From Uliginosibacterium sp. (GTDB lineage Bacteria > Pseudomonadota > Gammaproteobacteria > Burkholderiales > Rhodocyclaceae): a stretch of 64,000 nt of DNA. Position numbers and translations under genes: made by a program. This document shows, piece by piece, positions 37,891 through 46,532 of this stretch. The stretch covers positions 496,001 through 560,000 of the forward strand of contig JADKDZ010000001.1 in the NCBI GenBank assembly GCA_016718265.1, written 5' to 3'. How positions within the stretch are numbered: the stretch's first letter is position 1; every line of letters begins with the position of its first letter. The notes below the pieces were generated by a model, which worked only from the letters and a program-made list of their open reading frames with translations, was not told where the DNA came from and did not search any database.

Positions 37891-39198
37891 TCATTTGGCA
37901 GCTTCCTCGACATCCACCACCACCTCGTCACCGGGCTTGAGTTGCTCGGATTCGACTTCCGTATTGCGACCGTCGCTCAGCAAGGTTTTGACCGGTATCG
38001 GCTTGAGGCCCTCGGCAGTCTTGATCCAGACCTTTGCGCGGTTCTTGCCGCCACCTTCGCCCTTGCGCCCACTTTGCTCTGGCCTGCCCGGGCCGGAACG
38101 CCCGCTTGGTGGGCGCGGCATGAAGACCGACAGGACGCCGCCACTCTCCTTCTTGGCGCGCTCGGCCGGCTTGAAGCGCAGGGCAGCGTTGGGCACCAGC
38201 AGCACGCCCTTGTGCTCGGCGACCTTGATGTCGGCCGTCGCCGTCATGCCGGGGCGCAGGCTAAGGTCTTCGTTCTTCACCTGCAGCACGGTCTGGTAGC
38301 TCACCACGTTGTCAACGTTGGTCGCGCCGTAGCGTACCTGGCGGATGGTGGCGGGGAAGACCTTGTCGGGATAGGCGTCGACGGTGAAGCTGGCTTTCAT
38401 ACCCTCGCCCACCTGGCCAACATCGGCTTCGGATACAGCGACGACCAGCTCCATCTCGGCGAGGTCTTCGGCCAGCGAGAACATCACTGGCGCCTGCAGC
38501 GAGGCCGCCACGGTCTGGCCGCGCTCAACGCTGCGCTTGAGCACCACACCATCAATCGGCGAGCGGATCGTGGCTTTGCCCAGATCCGTTTCGCCTGCCT
38601 TCAAGGCGCCTGCGGATTCACGTCCTGCGGCCTCCGCGGTGGCGAGGTCGGCACGGGCGCGGTCGAGCTTGGCACGCGCGGCATCCAGCTCGGTAGCCGA
38701 GGGCACTTTACCGCCGGAAATCCGCGAGACTTCTTCGAGCCGAGCCAGACTGAGGCGACTCTCTTCGAGCGTGGCACGTGCCTGGGCCGCCTTGGCCTGA
38801 TTGGCTTCCAGCGTAGCGCGCGCGCGCTCGATGGTCAGCGCCAGCTTGGTGGTGTCGATCTGCGCCAGCACCTGGCCTTTCTTCACCTTGTCGTTGTAAT
38901 CGGCAAAGGTCTTGGCGATGGTGCCGGAGATTTCGCTGCCAATATCCACGGTGTTGGTCGGCTGCAGATTGCCGGTGGCCGAGACGGTCACGGTGATGTC
39001 GCCCGCGCTCGCTGCAGCCGTCACGTAGCGCGGCCCCTTGTCGCCACGGCTGCGAATCACGAGGGTCGTCGCCAGCACGCCGGCCAGCAAGAGCACGCCC
39101 GCCACCATCCAGACCAGGCGACGACGCCCGGATCGGGGCTGGGCTTGCGCCAACAGGGCGCGAATATTGCCGGGTTTGGCGGCTTGCGGATCAGTCAT
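37891..39198 (-). CDS. MacA-type periplasmic adaptor (membrane fusion protein)
   Basis: A 435-aa RND/ABC-type adaptor. One N-terminal helix (RLVWMVAGVLLLAGVLATTLVI) anchors it in the inner membrane. Lipoyl-like halves (about 65-95 and 205-235, IRSPIDGVVLKRSVERGQTV) flank a long alpha-helical hairpin rich in Ala, Glu and Arg. Beta-barrel and membrane-proximal domains follow. A proline/glycine-rich insert (PRPPSGRSGPGRPEQSG) interrupts the C-terminal domain near residue 355. The start overlaps the end of the outer-membrane factor gene by 8 bp. Confidence 0.93.
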   Translation of the reverse strand: MTDPQAAKPGNIRALLAQAQPRSGRRRLVWMVAGVLLLAGVLATTLVIRSRGDKGPRYVTAAASAGDITVTVSATGNLQPTNTVDIGSEISGTIAKTFADYNDKVKKGQVLAQIDTTKLALTIERARATLEANQAKAAQARATLEESRLSLARLEEVSRISGGKVPSATELDAARAKLDRARADLATAEAAGRESAGALKAGETDLGKATIRSPIDGVVLKRSVERGQTVAASLQAPVMFSLAEDLAEMELVVAVSEADVGQVGEGMKASFTVDAYPDKVFPATIRQVRYGATNVDNVVSYQTVLQVKNEDLSLRPGMTATADIKVAEHKGVLLVPNAALRFKPAERAKKESGGVLSVFMPRPPSGRSGPGRPEQSGRKGEGGGKNRAKVWIKTAEGLKPIPVKTLLSDGRNTEVESEQLKPGDEVVVDVEEAAK

Positions 39199-40621
39199 GG
39201 TGCGGAACTCCAGAATCGGTAGCGGACGGTGTGCCTTGTTGCCAGCCGCCGCCAAAGGCTTTGTAGAGCTGAACAAGCGCCGTGGCCTGGTCACCCTTGC
39301 TGCTGGCCTGCTGATCCTGCAGCGAGAGCAGGCTGCGCTGGGTCTCCAGCAGGGTGGCGAAATCGATCAAACCGGCGGAGAAGCGCTGCCGCGCGATCTC
39401 TTCAGCCAGGCGGGCAGATTCGAGCGCCCGCGCCAGTAGGGCATCGCGCTCCTTCGCCTTGGCAAACGCCACGAGCCCACTCTCGACATCGGCATAAGCC
39501 TGGGCAACGGCCTTCTCATAGGCAATCAGCGTCTGCTCCTGCAAGGCATTCTGCACCGCGATGTTGCGGCGGATACGGCCACCGTCGAAGAGCGGCGCGC
39601 TCAACCCGGCGAGCAGGCTGTTGCTGGCGGCATCGCTGCGCAGCAACTGGTCGGCACGCAAGGCGCTCAAGGCAAACGAACCGGAGAGGCGCAACGCGGG
39701 GTAGAGCTCGGCGGTGGCCACGCCGATGTTCGCGGTCTGTGCCGCCAGGCGCCGCTCGGCCGCACGCACGTCGGGACGCTGGCGCAGGACTTCGGCCGGA
39801 ATGCTGGCCACCACCTCGCCCGGCACCGCAGGAATCGCCGCCGTTTCCAGACGCTGGCCCAGCGTTTCGCGGTTCAAGCCGCTGAGCACGGCAAGCTTGT
39901 TGAGATCAGCTTCGATGGCGCTTTCCAGGCTCGGCAGCCTGGCGCGGGTCTGCTCCAGATTGCTGCGCGCCTGGGCCAGTTCCAGCTGGGTGAGCAAGCC
40001 GGCCTGCACGCGCCAGCGCGTGATCTGCTCGGTGTCGGCCTGACTCATGGCGTTGTCGCGGGCGATCTGCAGGCGGGCCTGTTGCACCCGCAAATCGATG
40101 TAGTTGCGCGCCACTTCGGCCACCAGACTGACCTGGGCATCGCGCAGACTCTCGACACTGGCCTCGGCCGTGGCATTCGCCGCCTCGATGGCGCGGCGCG
40201 TTCCGCCGAAGAGGTCGATCTCCCAACCTGCATCAAACCCCAGACTGAAGCTGTCGCTGCTCTGCCCTGCGCCGGCAGACTCGCTGCGCCGGGCGCTGGC
40301 GGCGGCGTCCAGCGTCGGATAGCGCGCCGCTTCGGCGATGCCGACCCGAGCGCGCGCCTCGCGCAGCTTGGCGACGGCCGTACGGAGATCGGGGCTGTGC
40401 GTCAGGGCGGCTTGCTGGAGTTCGTCGAGCACCGGGTCGGCAAGGCATTGCCACCACGCGGCGAGCTGAGGGCTGCGGGCACCAGCCACCGCGTTATGCC
40501 AGACGGCTGGCGGGGTAAGGGGCGGCGGCGAGTAGTCGGGCCCTACCGTGACACAGCCCGCCAGCGGCAGACCGAGCAGGAGCGCCATTCGCTTGCAGGT
40601 AACCCAGCGGGGAAAAGCCAT
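39191..40621 (-). CDS. outer membrane factor lipoprotein (NodT/OprM family)
   Basis: TolC-like trimeric channel subunit. The lipobox LAGC near residue 23 and the following VGPDYSPPPLTPPAVW are typical of the NodT/OprM group. Two OEP repeats follow with PDLRTAVAKLREARARVGIAEAARYP and RPDVRAAERRLAAQTANIGVATAELYP. The ATG at 40621 gives a good signal; an internal ATG at 40588 is possible. It is the first gene of the operon OMF-adaptor-ATPase-permease, so the pump is self-contained. Confidence 0.93.
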   Translation of the reverse strand: MAFPRWVTCKRMALLLGLPLAGCVTVGPDYSPPPLTPPAVWHNAVAGARSPQLAAWWQCLADPVLDELQQAALTHSPDLRTAVAKLREARARVGIAEAARYPTLDAAASARRSESAGAGQSSDSFSLGFDAGWEIDLFGGTRRAIEAANATAEASVESLRDAQVSLVAEVARNYIDLRVQQARLQIARDNAMSQADTEQITRWRVQAGLLTQLELAQARSNLEQTRARLPSLESAIEADLNKLAVLSGLNRETLGQRLETAAIPAVPGEVVASIPAEVLRQRPDVRAAERRLAAQTANIGVATAELYPALRLSGSFALSALRADQLLRSDAASNSLLAGLSAPLFDGGRIRRNIAVQNALQEQTLIAYEKAVAQAYADVESGLVAFAKAKERDALLARALESARLAEEIARQRFSAGLIDFATLLETQRSLLSLQDQQASSKGDQATALVQLYKAFGGGWQQGTPSATDSGVPHHD

Positions 40622-40771
40622 TTTGAACGCCAGCACGAATAGACTTGAGGCGCCAAGCCTACCACCGCGCCATGTAAGAATTCCGCAGCGATTTGTATCC
40701 AAATGAAGCCGGCTCGCCCCCGCGGCACAAGGACTGAGGTGACGGGCGCTGGAAAGTGCTTGTCTATGCGC

Positions 40772-41992
40772 CTAGAACCAGATGTCCACGTCATTCCCGG
40801 ACGATAGCGACTCATCCGGCAAAGCCAGCTCCGAGGCTTTCCGTAATTCCGTGATGATCTTCGTGAACTCGTCGCTATAAGACTTGCTTTCCTCCATGAG
40901 GGCCATGACATGGCTCACGGTCTCATGGGCGGTCCGACTGATCATCTCCTCCTGCTGATCGCTCAAGCCCATGCGGTAGTACATGCCTTCAATCCAGCTG
41001 ACCATGCGTTGAAGCTCCTGGCGCACCAGCGTTTGCCGGAGTTCAAACTTGTGATGCAGGTCCGTGATCGACACCTCGGCGTCGGCCGCCAGTGCGCTCA
41101 GCTGTCTGGCACGGTCTCGCGCATCCATCTGGACAACGATGTTTTCGACGGCAGCATCACCAGCCTCGGCAATCATGGCGGCCGTGTCGCGGATGTTGCC
41201 TGAAAGCACTTCGTCATCAACCGGCATATTGACGATCAGTAGCGAGAAGCGCTCGTAGTTAACAATGAAGCGGCTTTTGAACTGAAACATCCGGCCCAGG
41301 CCACTGGTACGATCAAAGACCGATACCTCCAGTGGACAGGCTTCGCCATCGGCGGTCCAGGTCAGCGTGGTGGCCGGTATCCTGATCTGGACATGGCAAG
41401 TCAGTGCGTAGCTGCTCATGGATTGCGTCGCCAGCTCGGCCAGTGCTTGCAGCGTTCGGCAATTCAGGGTTCTGCGGGTGAAGGAAAGCTCAACCGTACT
41501 CTCGCGGAGACTGTCCATTACCGCGGCCGTTGCCGATTCCCGCTCGCGCGCGGCTTTCGCATATTCCCGCCACGAGTGCTTCAGGCTGACTTCGGCTTCA
41601 ATCTTCCGGCAAACCTCTTTCACGCTGAACGGCTTGGACATGAAGTCGTCACCACCCGCCTCATAAGCATTCAAGCGGTCGTCCAGCGAGTCCTGCCCAG
41701 AAAGAAAGATGATCGACAGAATCTCCGGGCCGTAGGTTTTCCGTACTCGCCGGCAGGTCTCGTAACCATCCATCTCCGGCATCATGATGTCGATGATCAG
41801 GACTTCGGGTTCGACCTGGTCGATTTGTTCGAGGCACGCCATGCCCGATGCAGCCTTGAAGACCTGAAACCCCGCGCGCTGAAGCCCCGCGCCTATGATG
41901 GTCGAGGTGGTGATGTCGTCATCGACGACCATCACGCGGCATTTTGAGTTGGGTTCTACAGCGACAGTTGGGCTGGCAGGGCGTGAAGGCAT
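40772..41992 (-). CDS. response regulator with unusual long C-terminal region
   Basis: A 406-aa protein with a receiver domain at about 18-135: acidic pocket VVDDD (24-26), phosphoacceptor D68 in IIDIMMPEMDG, and the conserved lysine in FMSKPFSV. No known output domain follows. Instead there are about 270 residues with a helical stretch (WREYAKAARERESATAAVMDSL), a mixed alpha/beta segment and a final helical segment. It might bind partners, like the phosphatase-lacking or chemotaxis-linked regulators. It lies upstream of, and in the same direction as, the export operon, about 150 bp away; no histidine kinase is adjacent. Confidence 0.85.
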   Translation of the reverse strand: MPSRPASPTVAVEPNSKCRVMVVDDDITTSTIIGAGLQRAGFQVFKAASGMACLEQIDQVEPEVLIIDIMMPEMDGYETCRRVRKTYGPEILSIIFLSGQDSLDDRLNAYEAGGDDFMSKPFSVKEVCRKIEAEVSLKHSWREYAKAARERESATAAVMDSLRESTVELSFTRRTLNCRTLQALAELATQSMSSYALTCHVQIRIPATTLTWTADGEACPLEVSVFDRTSGLGRMFQFKSRFIVNYERFSLLIVNMPVDDEVLSGNIRDTAAMIAEAGDAAVENIVVQMDARDRARQLSALAADAEVSITDLHHKFELRQTLVRQELQRMVSWIEGMYYRMGLSDQQEEMISRTAHETVSHVMALMEESKSYSDEFTKIITELRKASELALPDESLSSGNDVDIWF

Positions 41993-42224
41993 GATTCGCA
42001 TTCTCCGGCTGATCGTTGAGGAACGGTGACGCATTCACAAATCCGCTCGGGCTACGCACCCGTGCGCCGTCATCGGCCAGTTAACGTCAAGGTTTGGCGC
42101 GTCCTTGAGGACGCGGTACGCGCCCCAGTCTCAGGCTATTTCCAGGGCCATACGACCGTGCTCAGGGCCCTCACGGGGGCGGGCTGCGCTAAACTCGCGC
42201 GATCCCCAATCTGCTGGACTTACC

Positions 42225-43040
42225 ATGCCCTTTATTGCTGACCTCGCTGCCGCCTGGCAGAAGAACAATTCCCTGCTCTGCGTGGGCCTTGACCCCGATC
42301 TCGCCAAACTCCCGCAGCACCTCCAGCACCGCGTAGACGGCATCTATGACTTCTGCAAGGCCATCGTCGACGCCACCGCCGACGTGGTCTGCTGCTACAA
42401 GCCGCAGATTGCCTATTTCGCAAGCGAATCGGCCGAAGAGCAGCTCGAAGCCCTCATCGACTACATCCACGAAACTTACCCCGACATCCCGGTGATTCTC
42501 GATGCCAAGCGCGGCGACATTGGTGCCACCGCGGCCCAGTACGCCCGCGAAGCCTTCGTGCGCTATCAGGCCGACGCGCTGACGGTGAACCCGTACATGG
42601 GCTTCGACTCGGTCGAGCCTTACCTCGACTACCCGGACTGTGGCCTGATCGTACTCTGCCGCACCTCCAACCCCGGCGGCTCCGACCTGCAGAATCTCAC
42701 CGTCGACGGCGGCAAGAAGCTCTACCAGCACGTTGCCGGGCTGGTCGCCGAAAAGTGGAATACGCACGGCCAGGCCGCGCTGGTCGTCGGCGCCACCTTC
42801 CCGGCCGAACTTGCCGAGGTGCGCCGCATCGTGGGCGATCTGCCGCTGCTCGTGCCCGGCGTCGGCGCGCAGGGCGGCGACGTGCAGGCCACCGTGAGCG
42901 CCGGCAAGACCGCTGCCGGGCTGGGCCTGATGATCAACTCCTCCCGCGCCATCCTCTACGCCGGCAAGGGCGAAGACTTCGCTGAGCAGGCCCGCAAGGT
43001 AGCGATTGCCACCCGCGACGAGATCAACCAGTACCGCTGA
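42225..43040 (+). CDS. pyrF: orotidine 5'-phosphate decarboxylase, type 2
   Basis: Last step of UMP synthesis. The 271-aa sequence is the type-2 form common in betaproteobacteria and actinobacteria, starting LCVGLDPDLAKLP. The catalytic D-K-D set is seen as D93, K95 and D98 in LDAKRGDIG. Phosphate-binding VGATFPAELAEVR and VPGVGAQGGD are intact. It is followed by a strong terminator. Confidence 0.97.
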   Translation: MPFIADLAAAWQKNNSLLCVGLDPDLAKLPQHLQHRVDGIYDFCKAIVDATADVVCCYKPQIAYFASESAEEQLEALIDYIHETYPDIPVILDAKRGDIGATAAQYAREAFVRYQADALTVNPYMGFDSVEPYLDYPDCGLIVLCRTSNPGGSDLQNLTVDGGKKLYQHVAGLVAEKWNTHGQAALVVGATFPAELAEVRRIVGDLPLLVPGVGAQGGDVQATVSAGKTAAGLGLMINSSRAILYAGKGEDFAEQARKVAIATRDEINQYR

Positions 43041-43076
43041 CCTGCGCCGCCTTGCGCAGCCGCGTCAGACATAGAA

Positions 43077-43100
43077 ACGGGCCGCATTGCGGCCCGTTTT
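43077..43100 (+). terminator. rho-independent terminator of pyrF
   Basis: ACGGGCCGC (43077-43085) pairs with GCGGCCCGT (43089-43097) around a three-base loop, followed by T residues. It lies 37 bp after the pyrF stop. Confidence 0.88.
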
Positions 43101-43192
43101 GCCTTGCATCCACTTGATCGCAAAGGATGTTTCCGGTTTCCACGGAAATTGTGCCGCCAACCGGAAACATCCCCACCTGACTCACCCGCGAG

Positions 43193-43314
43193 GCAGGCCG
43201 GAGAGCAAGGCTGCATAAGGCTTTGCGGGAGGTTTCCGTAGGGCGTCAACAAGCCTGTCCTGAGCCCGTCGAAGGGCGAAGCGTCAATTTGCGCAGCAAA
43301 TGGCGCCGGATGGT
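43193..43314 (+). repeat. direct repeat, left copy, flanking the toxin-antitoxin module
   Basis: About 120 bp nearly matching 44208-44316 in the same orientation. Shared blocks include GAGCAAGGCTGC, GGCTTTGCGGGAGG, CCTGTCCTGAGCCCGTCGAA and GCGCCGGATGG. Small indels separate the copies. The block around CTGAGCCCGTCGAAGG resembles a widespread bacterial repeat. Confidence 0.8.
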
Positions 43315-43344
43315 GACGGGCGCCACGATCAGACGTGCAGCGCC

Positions 43345-43794
43345 CTACAATCGCGCCATCCAACCCAGCGCATCAGCGGGCGACAGGATCAGCAGCTCGC
43401 CCACGCGCTCCAGATCCAGCAGATCACGATCCCCGCTCACCAGCACCGCTGCCTCACCCGCCAAAGCGGTGTGGATGAACTTGTCATCATCCTGGTCGCG
43501 GCTGTGCGCTTGGCAGGTCAAGTCCGGATGCGCGTCCAGCTCGACCCACTCCGCGATGGAATCCACATCGCGCAGAAAGGCCTGACGCTGCTCGATGGAA
43601 ACGTAACGATCAAACTTCGGGCGCCACAGCCGGTCCTGCAACTCGGCAAAAGTCTGTGCCGAAAAAACCGGCCGGGCCATCAGGATTACATGACGTGTCA
43701 GCTGTGCTGGCGCACCCGTTTTCGTCAGCAAACCGCTGATCCACACATTCGTGTCGATCACCACGCGCAGCGAAGGCGGCCTCATCCGGGTCAA
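43345..43794 (-). CDS. PIN-domain toxin (COG1569 family)
   Basis: A 149-aa PIN-fold protein predicted to act as a ribonuclease toxin. The first acidic residue is D14 in VVIDTNVWISG, and later acidic residues are in RDQDDDKFIHTA and SGDRDLLDLE. This matches the putative toxin-antitoxin system toxin component, PIN family. The gene overlaps the upstream Phd-type antitoxin by 4 bp, the standard arrangement. Its target RNA is unknown. Confidence 0.9.
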   Translation of the reverse strand: MTRMRPPSLRVVIDTNVWISGLLTKTGAPAQLTRHVILMARPVFSAQTFAELQDRLWRPKFDRYVSIEQRQAFLRDVDSIAEWVELDAHPDLTCQAHSRDQDDDKFIHTALAGEAAVLVSGDRDLLDLERVGELLILSPADALGWMARL

Positions 43795-44042
43795 CTCTCG
43801 TCAGCCAGCAACTCGTCGAGCTTCTCCGGCGTCAGCCCGGCACGCGCCGCCGCGTCCGCAGTCTCGTCCATCGTCTTCACCAGACGATCCGCATAAAACT
43901 GACGCATCGCCTCGTAATCGCTGGCCGACACCATCACGCCCACTACCCGGTCGCGGCGCATCACGCGCACCGGCTCCTTCTGCGCGAGATCGATGAACTC
44001 ACCAAAGCGGGTCTTGGCTTCGTTGGCCGTAAAGGTTTGCAT
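43791..44042 (-). CDS. Phd/YefM-family antitoxin
   Basis: An 83-aa antitoxin with the Phd N-terminal DNA-binding fold: FTANEAKTRFGEFIDLAQKEPVRVMRRDRVVGVMVSASDYEAM. The C-terminal tail (TADAAARAGLTPEKLDELLADES) should wrap the toxin. GAGAGGTG precedes the ATG at 44042. A promoter with a perfect palindrome in its spacer lies directly upstream, as expected for conditional cooperativity. Confidence 0.92.
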   Translation of the reverse strand: MQTFTANEAKTRFGEFIDLAQKEPVRVMRRDRVVGVMVSASDYEAMRQFYADRLVKTMDETADAAARAGLTPEKLDELLADES

Positions 44043-44074
44043 GGCTCGCACCTCTCAAGTACTGGGACAGCCTG

Positions 44075-44103
44075 AGCATAGTCGAATCGTTCGATTCGTT
44101 CAA
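44075..44103 (-). promoter_or_regulatory. promoter of the toxin-antitoxin operon with embedded operator
   Basis: On the minus strand TTGAAC (44098-44103) and TATGCT (44075-44080) are 17 bases apart. The spacer holds the perfect palindrome CGAATCG-TT-CGATTCG (44083-44098). A repressor bound there, presumably the Phd-type antitoxin, would directly block RNA polymerase. Confidence 0.75.
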
Positions 44104-44207
44104 ATCAAGCGATCCGCGTTCAGACATAGTGGCTTGCCAAGCCGCATCGGACGGGCCTCTTCCGCACGCCCACCGGGAAACGCCTGTCACACCTACCTCG
44201 CAGACAT

Positions 44208-44316
44208 GGCAGGCGGAAGAGCAAGGCTGCGTGCGGCTTTGCGGGAGGTCGTCGTAGAGCGTCAAGAAGCCTGTCCTGAGCCCGTCGAAGGGCGAAGCAC
44301 ATTGCGCCGGATGGGG
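44208..44316 (+). repeat. direct repeat, right copy, flanking the toxin-antitoxin module
   Basis: Same orientation as 43193-43314. The two copies bracket about 0.9 kb that contains only the PIN/Phd operon and its promoter. Weaker similarity extends further right to GCGCCCTACGACTGCGCC near 44371-44390, matching GCGCCCTACAATCGCGCC near 43340. Confidence 0.8.
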
Positions 44317-44424
44317 AATGCGTAACGACCAAACATCCGGCGCAATTCGCTGCGCTCATTGTTCCCTGCGGCGCCCTACGACTGCGCCGAACGCGGTAAG
44401 TGGAATCGCCTAAATCAGTGCAAT

Positions 44425-44438
44425 CGAATTACGATTCG
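44425..44438 (+). promoter_or_regulatory. operator-like palindrome upstream of the DUF3883 gene
   Basis: CGAAT-TACG-ATTCG shares both half-sites with the toxin-antitoxin operator (CGAAT and ATTCG), with a 4-base instead of 6-base centre. It lies about 30 bp before the DUF3883 start codon. Confidence 0.45.
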
Positions 44439-44468
44439 TCAAATAGTAAACGCAACGAAGGAACTGAC

Positions 44469-45324
44469 GTGGCGAAGGGAGAGAACTGGAATGATGCGGA
44501 AATTGCCGCCACGGTGGCGGACTACATGCGGATGTATGTGCTTGATAGATCTGGCCAGCAATACAACAAAAGCGAGCATCGACGCAAATTGCTGCAGTTG
44601 CTGGATGGCCGAAGTGACGCTGCTGTCGAACTAAAGCATCAGAATATCAGCGCCGTTTTGCTTGGCCTTGAATGTCACTGGCTACCTGGATATAAGCCTC
44701 GAGGAAATTATCAACGCGCTCTTGCGGAATGCGTTGAGGATTGGATAAACAGCCACCCCCGAGTTCGACGTTGTGTCACGAGCAGCCGCAGAGCAACCTG
44801 CCTTTGTACCGAGTGAAGTAGATTTTCAACGGATGGTAGTTGAAGCCCCAAAACCAACCCTCTTGGCAAACCAGCCGCTCAAACCGTACTCCGTCCCATT
44901 GCGAGCTACATCCAAGCGTGATTACGTAGCACGTGAAGCAAGAAACTCAGCTCTTGGCAAAGCTGGAGAGTTACTCGCGCTTGAGTTTGAGAAGTTTCGG
45001 CTGTGCGCGGCAGGACATAGTGATCTGGCGGAACAGGTCCAACATGTCTCAATGACAAGGGGCGATGGCCTTGGCTATGACATTTTGTCGTTCGAGCCAA
45101 CAGGCAAGGAGCGCTTCGTGGAGGTCAAAACAACAGCTTTTGCAAAAGAAACTCCGTTTTTCGCCTCACGAAACGAAGTCGAATTTGCTCGTGAGGCGTC
45201 AGATCAATTCCACCTGTACCGACTGTTTGACTTCCGCAAGACGCCAAAGCTGTTCTCGCTGCAGGGCGATCTAGCGCAATACTGCACACTTGATCCTGTT
45301 AACTACCTTTGCCAGTTTCAGTAG
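44469..45324 (+). CDS. DUF3883-domain protein, interrupted by a one-base frameshift
   Basis: Two overlapping frames join to one protein of about 284 aa. The first starts with GTG at 44469, six bases after AAGGA, and encodes a helical N-domain (NWNDAEIAATVADYMRMYVLDR). An extra C in the run of five at 44757-44761 shifts the frame at SHP|EFDVVSRAAAEQP. The second part holds DUF3883 (ALGKAGELLALEFEK, GDGLGYDILSFE, RFVEVKTTAFAKETPFFASRNE), a PD-(D/E)xK nuclease-like fold often found in restriction or anti-phage proteins. GC content is lower than in the neighbours. As a stand-alone gene next to a toxin-antitoxin pair it is a candidate defence gene. Confidence 0.8.
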
Positions 45325-45646
45325 CACCGCGGCAGGTCGCTTACCAAATAGAGTGCGCGTGGCTCTCTGTCTGCTACCACGCGCACGCACCTTGGAAGAA
45401 CAGCAAGTCATCGAGCCAGAAGAAGCGGGGGCTCCGCTATTGGTTCGCTCACTCAGCGCGAGAACCTCTTCACTGCGCAACCGATCAGGTTTCACCGCAG
45501 GTCGCAGTCCACCCACATTTGCCGCGTTACGAACGGGCTAAAAACCGCTAGGATTCGGGCAGGGCCAGTCTGGGCGTCGCGGCTTTCGTTAAGCGCGGCG
45601 GACCACACAGCATTCATCGTCACCCAACCAAGTTTCGGGGTTATCC
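45325..45646. other. gene-free stretch
   Basis: About 320 bp after the DUF3883 gene. I see no convincing coding frame, hairpin or repeat. It probably marks the right boundary of the accessory segment before the conserved VOC gene. Confidence 0.4.
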
Positions 45647-46522
45647 ATGGGGATTTTTAAAGGCGTCGAACACGTTGCGATTTTTTCTGCCGACACCCGG
45701 CGGTTGGCGGACTGGTACGTCCAGTACCTGGACATGCGCGTGATTCAGGACAATGGGCAAGGCACGCTGTTCCTGCTGATGGCCGATGGCTCGATCGTCG
45801 AGTTGATCCCGACGCCTGGGGGGGAGACGGCCAGCGTGTTGCCGCAGCCGAAAGAGAGCGGCATTCATCATCTGGCGTTTGCCGTGGATGCCGACAATTT
45901 TGGTGCGGCGGTTCATCGGCTAGTCAGCGAGGCTGAAGCGGAGCCCGTAGGGGATACGCCGCGTCACTTTCCGGAGCGGCTGGCAACCTTTCACTTCCGC
46001 GACCCGGACGGCAACATCCTCCACCTGATTTCGCGTGGCAACCGGCTCTCGCTGGCAGCACCGCTGATGTTGAGTGCTGCGCCTAAGAACACGCTGCTCA
46101 AAGGGATCGAGCACATCGGAATCATTGCGCGTGACCCGGACAGCCTCCGGCAGTGGTATGTCACGGCGCTCGGCTTCCGCCTGATCGTGCGGGACGACGG
46201 CCGCGGGACGGCGTTCGTGATGACGCCGGATGGGCGCTCGATTCTGGAATTCACACAGGCGGAGCGTGATCGTGGAGTGCTGCCGTACAACGCGCCGGGC
46301 CTGCGCCATATTGCGATTGCGGTGGATCCGGAGGATGCGGATCGCGCGTCGCGGCTGCTGAAAGCGGATCGTGTGGAGGTGCTGGAGGAGTACCAGAAGC
46401 TGCCGAATGGCCAGCACCTGTTCTATTTCCGTGACCCGGAGGGCAATGTGCTTCACCTGATTGCCCGGGCGGAAACCTTTGGTGGCGTAAGCCACGTGCA
46501 CTGTAGATACGATCGGCATTGA
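45647..46522 (+). CDS. tandem VOC (glyoxalase/bleomycin-resistance fold) protein
   Basis: A 291-aa protein made of two vicinal-oxygen-chelate domains. The first (about 5-130) has GVEHVAIFSADTRRLADWY, IHHLAFAVD and FRDPDGNILHLI; the second (about 145-275) has GIEHIGIIARDPDSLRQWY, LRHIAIAVD and FRDPEGNVLHLI. Each keeps the two histidines and one glutamate that usually bind metal. The two domains are similar enough to suggest internal duplication. Substrate unknown: it could be a dioxygenase, an isomerase or a resistance protein. Confidence 0.88.
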   Translation: MGIFKGVEHVAIFSADTRRLADWYVQYLDMRVIQDNGQGTLFLLMADGSIVELIPTPGGETASVLPQPKESGIHHLAFAVDADNFGAAVHRLVSEAEAEPVGDTPRHFPERLATFHFRDPDGNILHLISRGNRLSLAAPLMLSAAPKNTLLKGIEHIGIIARDPDSLRQWYVTALGFRLIVRDDGRGTAFVMTPDGRSILEFTQAERDRGVLPYNAPGLRHIAIAVDPEDADRASRLLKADRVEVLEEYQKLPNGQHLFYFRDPEGNVLHLIARAETFGGVSHVHCRYDRH

Positions 46523-46532
46523 CACGCATTGC

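Noticed and set aside
45271..45516. 81-codon minus-strand frame after the DUF3883 gene
   Set aside because: It overlaps the DUF3883 end and shows no domain, signal or start site.
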